In this document: piece after piece, positions 59,453-64,000 of the stretch | Position numbering within the stretch: the stretch's first letter is position 1 | Layout of the letters: the number at the start of each line of letters is the position of its first letter | DNA from: Rhodocyclaceae bacterium UBA2346 | Lineage (GTDB): Bacteria > Pseudomonadota > Gammaproteobacteria > Burkholderiales > Rhodocyclaceae | Assembly: GCA_002344625.1 (NCBI GenBank) | Contig: DDUE01000005.1 | Span: 62,408 to 126,407, forward strand | Direction of reading: 5' to 3' | DNA: 64,000 nucleotides | Notes under the pieces: model-generated | The model's input: only the letters and a program-made list of their open reading frames with translations | Database searches by the model: none | What the model was told of the DNA's origin: nothing | Translations under genes and position numbers: made by a program

Positions 59453-60844
59453 TCAGAACGGCAGCGCAAGCCCCGGCCAGACGGCCTCGATCGCGCGCCG
59501 AAAATCGGCCTGAATCCTCGCGATGGCGGTTTCGCTGTCGGCTTCGAAGCGCAACACCACGACCGGGGTGGTATTGGATGGGCGGGCCAGGCCGAAACCG
59601 TCCGGGTATTCGACGCGTATGCCGTCGATCGTGATGATGGCGTCCGCAGCGGTGAAGCTCGCCGCGTCGCGCAGGCGGCTAACCAGGTCGAAGGGCTCGC
59701 CTTCGTTCATCTCGATGTTGAGTTCCGGCGTGCTGACTGCGTCGGGCAGGGCCTCGAGCACGGCACTCGGGTCGCGCGAGCGTGACAGGATCTCGAGCAG
59801 GCGCGCGCCGGCATAGAGGCCGTCGTCGAATCCGTACCAACGTTCCTTGAAGAACATGTGGCCGCTCATTTCGCCGGCGAGCGGAGCGCCGGTCTCCCTG
59901 AGCTTGGCCTTGACGAGTGCATGGCCGGTGTTCCACATCGTGGCCGTGCCGCCATGCTGGCCGATCCAGCCCGCGAGCTTGCGCGTGCATTTGACGTCGT
60001 AGATGATTTCGCCGCCGGGCACGCGGCTCAGCACATCGGCGGCGAACAGCATCAGTTGCCGGTCGGGATAGATGATCGCACCGGCCTTGGTGACCACGCC
60101 CAGGCGATCGCCGTCGCCGTCGAAAGCAAGCCCCAGTTCGGCATCGGATTCCCGCAGGGTGCGAATGAGGTCCTGAAGGTTCTCAGGTTTGGAGGGGTCG
60201 GGGTGATGGTTCGGAAAGGTGCCATCGACCTCGCAGTAGAGCTCGATGACCTCGCAGCCCAGTTGGCGAAACAACTCGGGTGCAATCCCGCCCGCGACGC
60301 CGTTGCCGCAGTCGATCACGATCTTCATCGGGCGCGCAAGCTTCACGTCCGACACTACGCGGGCGATATAGGCTTCGTCGATGCGGGCGCTGCGCAAGGC
60401 GCCGTTGCCGTGCGCGAGGGTGTTGTTGGCGATGCGGTTGCGCAGTGCCTGGATCATCGGCCCGTACAGCGTTTCGCCGCCCAGCACCATCTTCAGGCCG
60501 TTGTAGTCGGGGGGGTTGTGGCTGCCGGTCACGCTCACGCACGAGTCGGTGCCCAGATGGTACGCGGCAAAGTAGGTGAGCGGCGTCGGTACGCAACCGA
60601 TATCGACGACGTCGACGCCCGCGGCACGGATCCCGTCCGCGAGCGCGCCGGCAAGCGCCGGGCCGGACAGGCGGCCGTCACGGCCGACCGCAATCTCGCG
60701 TTGGTCCCGGACCTTGGCCTCTGTACCGAGTGCGTGTCCGATTGCGCGCACGGCGTCTTCGGTCAGGGTGCGATCCACGATGCCGCGGATGTCATAGGCC
60801 TTGAAGATTTCGGTGGCGGGCAGAATGTGTGCTGCTTGGCTCAT
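59453..60844 (-). CDS. Phosphomannomutase/phosphoglucomutase
   Basis: Alpha-D-phosphohexomutase giving mannose 1-phosphate or glucose 1-phosphate for LPS and exopolysaccharide. The 463-residue protein shows AYDIRGIVDRTL near the start, catalytic Ser in SVTGSHNPPDYNG (about residues 100-112), metal loop FDGDGDRLGVV (about 236-246), sugar loop GEMSGHMFF (about 322-330) and the phosphate-binding C-terminal domain. It resembles AlgC. I start at ATG 60844 (MSQAAHILP); the open frame to 61066 overlaps the hydrolase gene. Confidence 0.94.
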   Translation of the reverse strand: MSQAAHILPATEIFKAYDIRGIVDRTLTEDAVRAIGHALGTEAKVRDQREIAVGRDGRLSGPALAGALADGIRAAGVDVVDIGCVPTPLTYFAAYHLGTDSCVSVTGSHNPPDYNGLKMVLGGETLYGPMIQALRNRIANNTLAHGNGALRSARIDEAYIARVVSDVKLARPMKIVIDCGNGVAGGIAPELFRQLGCEVIELYCEVDGTFPNHHPDPSKPENLQDLIRTLRESDAELGLAFDGDGDRLGVVTKAGAIIYPDRQLMLFAADVLSRVPGGEIIYDVKCTRKLAGWIGQHGGTATMWNTGHALVKAKLRETGAPLAGEMSGHMFFKERWYGFDDGLYAGARLLEILSRSRDPSAVLEALPDAVSTPELNIEMNEGEPFDLVSRLRDAASFTAADAIITIDGIRVEYPDGFGLARPSNTTPVVVLRFEADSETAIARIQADFRRAIEAVWPGLALPF

Positions 60845-60878
60845 GGCTTGATGGTCGCTTGGTTGGTCGGATGGACGA

Positions 60879-61904
60879 TTATCGCAGAAAGGCATGCCGC
60901 GATTCGAGTGTGACGCCGGGATATGACAGGCGTCGGTGGCCTTCGCCGAGTCGATCGCCGAAGTGGCCGAGGATGCGTGCCGGTAGCCAGTCCAGGTTGC
61001 CGGGCGGGCTGCCGGTGAGAAAGCCCACATGGCCGCCGCCGGGCGGGCATTCGAAGCGCACCGCATCGGCCAGTTCGGTTGCCCGTGGCCAGGCGGTGGA
61101 CGGCACGAAGGGGTCGTTTGCGGGGTTGAGTATCAGCGTCGGTACGCAAATCCCGGCCAGCCAGGGTTTGCTCGAAGCCTTTTGCCAGTAGTCGTCGGCT
61201 CCGGCGAAGCCGTGTACCGGCGCGGTGAACGCGTCGTCGAACGCATGCAGCGTCGTGGCACGGCGCGCGCGTTCGATGTCGAAACGGCCGGGATGGCGCA
61301 GGTGTTTGTACTCGGCCTTGCGGACGAGGGTCTTCAGGAAGTGCCGTGTGTATAGCTTGTTGAAGCCGCGACTCAAGGCATGGCCGGCGATCGCCAGGTC
61401 GAGAGGGGCGCAGACCGAAACGGCGGCGTCGACGATCGTCGTGGCGGTATCCGCCCGCTCGCCCAGCCATTTCAGCAGCGCATTGCCACCGAGGGAAACG
61501 CCGGCCGCGAACAGCGGGGCCGCGCCGGCTCGCCGCCGGAGGTGATGCAACATCCAGTCGATTTCGTCGCTGTCGCCCGAGTGATAGGCTCGCAGCAAGC
61601 GGTTCGGCTCACCCGAGCAGCCCCTGAAATGCGGCACCACGCCGCGCCAGCCGGCGGCTTGGAGTGCACGCATCAAGCTGCGCGAATAGTGACTGCGACT
61701 CGATCCTTCGAGACCGTGGAACAGTACCACCAGCGGAGCGTCGTCCGGCCTGGTGGCCAGCCAGTCGAGATCCACGAAATCGCCGTCGGGGGTCTCGATG
61801 CGCTCGCGCCGGTATGGCGGCATCGCGCCTTTGCGCAACAGCGGCACGATCGTCTGCAAATGCCCTCCCGGCAGCCAGGGCGGCAGGGTCGCGGTTGTTG
61901 CCAT
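60879..61904 (-). CDS. YheT-family alpha/beta hydrolase
   Basis: Predicted esterase of 341 residues. The nucleophile elbow is AGVSLGGNALLKWLG (Ser at about residue 139), Asp is likely in LNPANDPFVP (about 265-274) and His in CPPGGGHVGFLTG (about 291-303). The N-terminal block PPWLPGGHLQTIVP is characteristic of the YheT/EMB8 group. The physiological substrate is unknown. It lies between the NTF2-like gene (12-base gap) and the phosphomannomutase gene (34-base gap) on one strand. Confidence 0.9.
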   Translation of the reverse strand: MATTATLPPWLPGGHLQTIVPLLRKGAMPPYRRERIETPDGDFVDLDWLATRPDDAPLVVLFHGLEGSSRSHYSRSLMRALQAAGWRGVVPHFRGCSGEPNRLLRAYHSGDSDEIDWMLHHLRRRAGAAPLFAAGVSLGGNALLKWLGERADTATTIVDAAVSVCAPLDLAIAGHALSRGFNKLYTRHFLKTLVRKAEYKHLRHPGRFDIERARRATTLHAFDDAFTAPVHGFAGADDYWQKASSKPWLAGICVPTLILNPANDPFVPSTAWPRATELADAVRFECPPGGGHVGFLTGSPPGNLDWLPARILGHFGDRLGEGHRRLSYPGVTLESRHAFLR

Positions 61905-61916
61905 GGCGCGCCGACC

Positions 61917-62348
61917 TCAGTGCACCGTGCGCGGATTGTTGTGGTTGGGGATCTCGGGAATTTCGGGGGTCGCGGAGGTGTGATGCAGCACCATCTTCCA
62001 GCCATACGCGCCGCGCATATAGACGTTGGTGGCCACGAGCGGTGGCTGCAGGTTCTGTTCGCCTTCGACCGAAACGTGTTCGAGCACGCTATGCACCGTC
62101 AGCAGCATGCTGGTGTTGGCCATCAACTGGGTCGTGCGCACGGCAAGGCGCACGCCGGCCGAGAACAGCTGTCGCCATGCTTCGCGGACGTTCGCCAGCC
62201 CGACGAGGCGGGCTCCGTCGGGGTGAATGCAGACGACCTCGTCGTCTTCCGACCACACGGCCATCATCGCCTCGAGGTCGGAGCGTGCCAAGGCCTCGTA
62301 AAAGGCGATCTCGGCATCGGTCGCCGAATTGAAGTTCTGCTTGCTCAC
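61917..62348 (-). CDS. SnoaL/NTF2-like family protein
   Basis: A 143-residue protein with the cone-shaped NTF2 fold: helical start TDAEIAFYEALARSDLEAMMAVWSEDDEVV in blocks at about residues 10-39, then beta strands ending YGWKMVLHHTSATPE (about 117-131). Members bind small molecules or act as calcium/calmodulin-kinase-like association domains; no catalytic role can be assigned. The start is GTG 62348; the longer frame to 62606 is not NTF2-like. It may be cotranscribed with the hydrolase. Confidence 0.82.
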   Translation of the reverse strand: MSKQNFNSATDAEIAFYEALARSDLEAMMAVWSEDDEVVCIHPDGARLVGLANVREAWRQLFSAGVRLAVRTTQLMANTSMLLTVHSVLEHVSVEGEQNLQPPLVATNVYMRGAYGWKMVLHHTSATPEIPEIPNHNNPRTVH

Positions 62349-62419
62349 GGTAGGTACCCGAACACGGCCGGATCCGAGCACGGAGGAGACGACCGGACAC
62401 GAAAGGAAAAAGTGCGCAA

Positions 62420-62446
62420 CGGACTTCTGTGGCATGCCGAAGTCCG
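62420..62446 (-). terminator. Possible terminator after the zinc-finger gene
   Basis: A 7-bp stem (62420-62426 with 62440-62446) on the minus strand, followed eight bases later by five T. It lies between the zinc-finger gene and the NTF2-like gene and may end the ilvE transcript. Confidence 0.4.
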
Positions 62447-62491
62447 GAAGACGGGACCGCGCCGGTGGCGCGGAGCCGTCGGCTGCGCTGC

Positions 62492-62692
62492 TCAGTGATG
62501 ACCCTTCGGACGTTCGCCGGTCAGCACGTAGCGGGCGCTGCAGTAGGGGCAGATCACCTCGCCATGTTCGAGCACATCCAGGAAGACTCTTGGGTGCTGG
62601 GCCCACAGCGGTGCGCCGGGACGCGGGCAGGAGAGGGGCAGGTCCTTGGCTGTGATTGCCACGGTCAGCGATTTGTCGTTCGTTTCAGCCAT
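62492..62692 (-). CDS. Zinc-finger (zf-CHCC) protein
   Basis: A 66-residue protein matching the zf-CHCC family related to mitochondrial complex I subunit NDUFS6. Likely zinc ligands lie in LSCPRPG, QHPRVFLDV and ICPYCSARY (Cys-His-Cys-Cys). It starts 11 bases after the ilvE stop. Its function in bacteria is not established. ATG 62692 (MAETNDKSL) is preferred to the longer frame from 62722, which overlaps ilvE. Confidence 0.88.
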   Translation of the reverse strand: MAETNDKSLTVAITAKDLPLSCPRPGAPLWAQHPRVFLDVLEHGEVICPYCSARYVLTGERPKGHH

Positions 62693-62703
62693 GATGTATC
62701 CGC

Positions 62704-63624
62704 TCAGACGTAAGCCAGCCAATGTTCATATTCGGGTGCGCGCCCATTCACGATGTCGAAGAAGCGCGCCTGGATCTTTGCCGTGATCGGCCCACGCTTG
62801 CCGTCGCCGATCACACGGCTGTCGAGCTCGCGAATCGGGGTGACCTCGGCGGCGGTGCCGGTGAAGAAGGCCTCGTCGGCAATATAGATGTCATCGCGCG
62901 TGAGTCGTTTCGACTGTACTTCGAGACCGAACTCGCGCGCAACATTGATCACCGAGTCGCGGGTGATGCCGGTGAGCGCCGAGGCGATCTCAGGTTCGTA
63001 GATCTTGCCGTCCTTGATCACGAACAGATTCTCGCCTGCGCCCTCGGCAACGAAGCCCTGGGTGTCGAGCAGCAGCGCCTCGTCGTAGCCTTCCTGGGTG
63101 ACCTCGAGGTTGGCCAGGATCGAGTTCGCGTAGGTGCTGGCGACCTTGGCGCGCGGCATCGTGACGTTGACATGGTGCCGCGCGAACGAAGACGTCTTGA
63201 CCCGGATGCCTTTCTCGAGGCCCTCTTCGCCCAGGTAGGCGCCCCACGGCCATGCCGCGATCGCGACATGCACGGTCGCACCACGGGTGGAGATTCCCAT
63301 CTTCTCGGAGCCGTAGAACGCGATCGGGCGGAGGTAGCAGGATTCGAGCTTGTTGGCGCGCACCACCTCGAGCTGGGCCTGCATGAGCTCGTCCTTGGTG
63401 TAAGGAATCGTCATCATGTAGATCTTGCCCGAGTTGATCAGGCGCTGGGTGTGCTCCGCAAGACGAAAGATCGCCGTGCCCTTGACGGTGTTGTAGGCGC
63501 GCACACCTTCGAATACCGCCAGGCCATAGTGCAGGGAGTGGCTGAGAACATGGGTCGTGGCGTCACGCCAGGGTACGAGTTTGCCGTCGTACCATATGAA
63601 CCCGTCGCGGTCGGACATGGACAT
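62704..63624 (-). CDS. ilvE: Branched-chain amino-acid aminotransferase
   Basis: PLP enzyme making valine, leucine and isoleucine from their 2-oxo acids. The 306-residue protein has the class IV fold: HSLHYGLAVFEGVRAY (about residues 29-44), the PLP-Lys region RAKVASTYANSILA (about 157-170), DTQGFVAEGAGENLFVI and GTAAEVTPIRELD (about 255-267). ATG 63624 follows AGGAG at seven bases; ATG 63618 is also in frame. It leads the minus-strand series running to the phosphomannomutase gene. Confidence 0.96.
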   Translation of the reverse strand: MSMSDRDGFIWYDGKLVPWRDATTHVLSHSLHYGLAVFEGVRAYNTVKGTAIFRLAEHTQRLINSGKIYMMTIPYTKDELMQAQLEVVRANKLESCYLRPIAFYGSEKMGISTRGATVHVAIAAWPWGAYLGEEGLEKGIRVKTSSFARHHVNVTMPRAKVASTYANSILANLEVTQEGYDEALLLDTQGFVAEGAGENLFVIKDGKIYEPEIASALTGITRDSVINVAREFGLEVQSKRLTRDDIYIADEAFFTGTAAEVTPIRELDSRVIGDGKRGPITAKIQARFFDIVNGRAPEYEHWLAYV

Positions 63625-63796
63625 TGGGGGTCTCCTGCGGTGTGGAAAGTGGCGCGCTCCGAGGCGCGCGTCGAGTCCGAAATTCTAGCGCAAACTCCCC
63701 GCGTTCGTCGCGAGCTCACGATGGGCGGCCGGGCACCATCCGTGCTGCCGAGATCGGCCTGCCGGGCTGTCACAAGCCCTTCATCCGCAGTCCGTA

Positions 63797-63832
63797 TATT
63801 TCCCCGGCGCTGAATCTAAGATAGGGGAAATA
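63797..63832 (+). promoter_or_regulatory. Inverted repeat covering the lipoprotein ribosome-binding site
   Basis: TATTTCCCC (63797-63805) and GGGGAAATA (63824-63832) are perfect inverted copies 18 bases apart. The right arm contains the AGGGGA ribosome-binding site of the gene that follows, so the hairpin could hide it; as DNA it could be an operator. Confidence 0.6.
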
Positions 63833-63837
63833 CATTT

Positions 63838-64000
63838 TTGAATCAAAGACTTTTGGGGTGGCGTCGGGCGTTCTGATCGCGGCCGCCCTGGCGGCCTGTG
63901 GCGCTAGCAGCAGCAAGGACGATGCGCCCGTTCCCACGCCCAAATCGATTTCGCTCGAATTCACAGGGCGCTGTTCGGCTAGCAGCTTCGCCAGCAGTGC
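63838..64000 (+). CDS. Start of a putative lipoprotein, possibly frameshifted (runs off window)
   Basis: From 63858 the frame reads VASGVLIAAALAACGASSSKD, a signal segment with lipobox LAAC, then a Pro/Ser-rich region to the window edge. No good start exists in that frame: GTG 63858 has no ribosome-binding site. TTG 63838 lies nine bases after AGGGGA and begins MNQRLLG, a normal basic signal start, but in the other frame. The two would join perfectly if the GGGG run at 63855-63858 had one more G. A sequencing error, a broken gene or a slippery tract are all possible, as is a rare ATT start at 63834. The function is unknown. Confidence 0.55.

Overview
The window is a GC-rich (roughly two-thirds G+C), densely packed piece of what looks like a betaproteobacterial core chromosome. 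Gene content and order (argA followed by a diguanylate cyclase, YggX, rhodanese-grxC-secB-gpsA, gpmA-envC-ctpA-moeB, glyA-nrdR-ribD, msrPQ, ilvE with a zf-CHCC protein) fit Rhodocyclales such as the Azoarcus/Thauera/Aromatoleum group. That placement is inference from gene content; no rRNA, tRNA, CRISPR array, insertion sequence, phage or plasmid gene was recognised.

Layout. 1-5.5 kb (+): the 3' part of ppsA, an M23 endopeptidase, a coiled-coil membrane protein, a bactofilin and Calvin-type fba. 5.5-10.1 kb: an NhaC antiporter divergent from arcD-arcA. 10.2-16.7 kb (-): a Calvin/gluconeogenic operon in the transcribed order prk-tkt-gap-epd-pgk, with stem-loops at three of its four junctions. 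16.8-24.5 kb: an unknown 83-aa gene, an inositol-phosphatase-like gene, rsmE-pap, argA-diguanylate cyclase, yggX and an unknown gene. 24.6-28.3 kb: phoU, rpiA, moeA (-) and a DUF455 protein (+). 28.4-33.8 kb: cytochrome c4, engB, hemB, a HAD phosphatase, bioC, comF, trmL. 33.9-36.9 kb (-): an ArsR-type regulator, rhodanese, grxC, secB, an SH3 protein, gpsA. 37.1-41.6 kb (+): gpmA, envC, ctpA, moeB. 41.6-49.0 kb (-): glyA-nrdR-ribD and a dctPQM TRAP transporter with a terminal histidine phosphatase. 49.1-53.4 kb: pmbA, yjgA-mogA, msrP-msrQ. 53.5-64.0 kb: aroG, dinB, a cobalamin adenosyltransferase, alaS, phosphomannomutase, a YheT-type hydrolase, an NTF2-like protein, a zinc-finger protein, ilvE and the start of a lipoprotein.

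How the genes connect. ppsA, fba, prk, tkt, gap, pgk, gpmA and rpiA cover much of gluconeogenesis, the Calvin cycle and the pentose-phosphate shuffle. The main GAPDH lacks the Asp typical of NAD-specific enzymes, which suits an anabolic NADPH role, and its paralogue resembles erythrose-4-phosphate dehydrogenase. RuBisCO is not in the window. moeA, moeB and mogA supply molybdenum cofactor, which MsrP needs. phoU and pap relate to phosphate and polyphosphate. The regulator-rhodanese-glutaredoxin group suggests a thiol or persulfide response.

No wholly new multi-gene system is evident. The most unusual signals lie between genes: a candidate minus-strand small RNA with a C-rich, anti-Shine-Dalgarno-like loop between engB and hemB; hairpins punctuating the Calvin operon; an 18-bp hairpin inside the TRAP operon and a tandem 15-bp repeat upstream of it; a rsmE promoter predicting a leaderless mRNA; and a lipoprotein start whose ribosome-binding site lies in an inverted-repeat arm and whose reading frame breaks at a G run.
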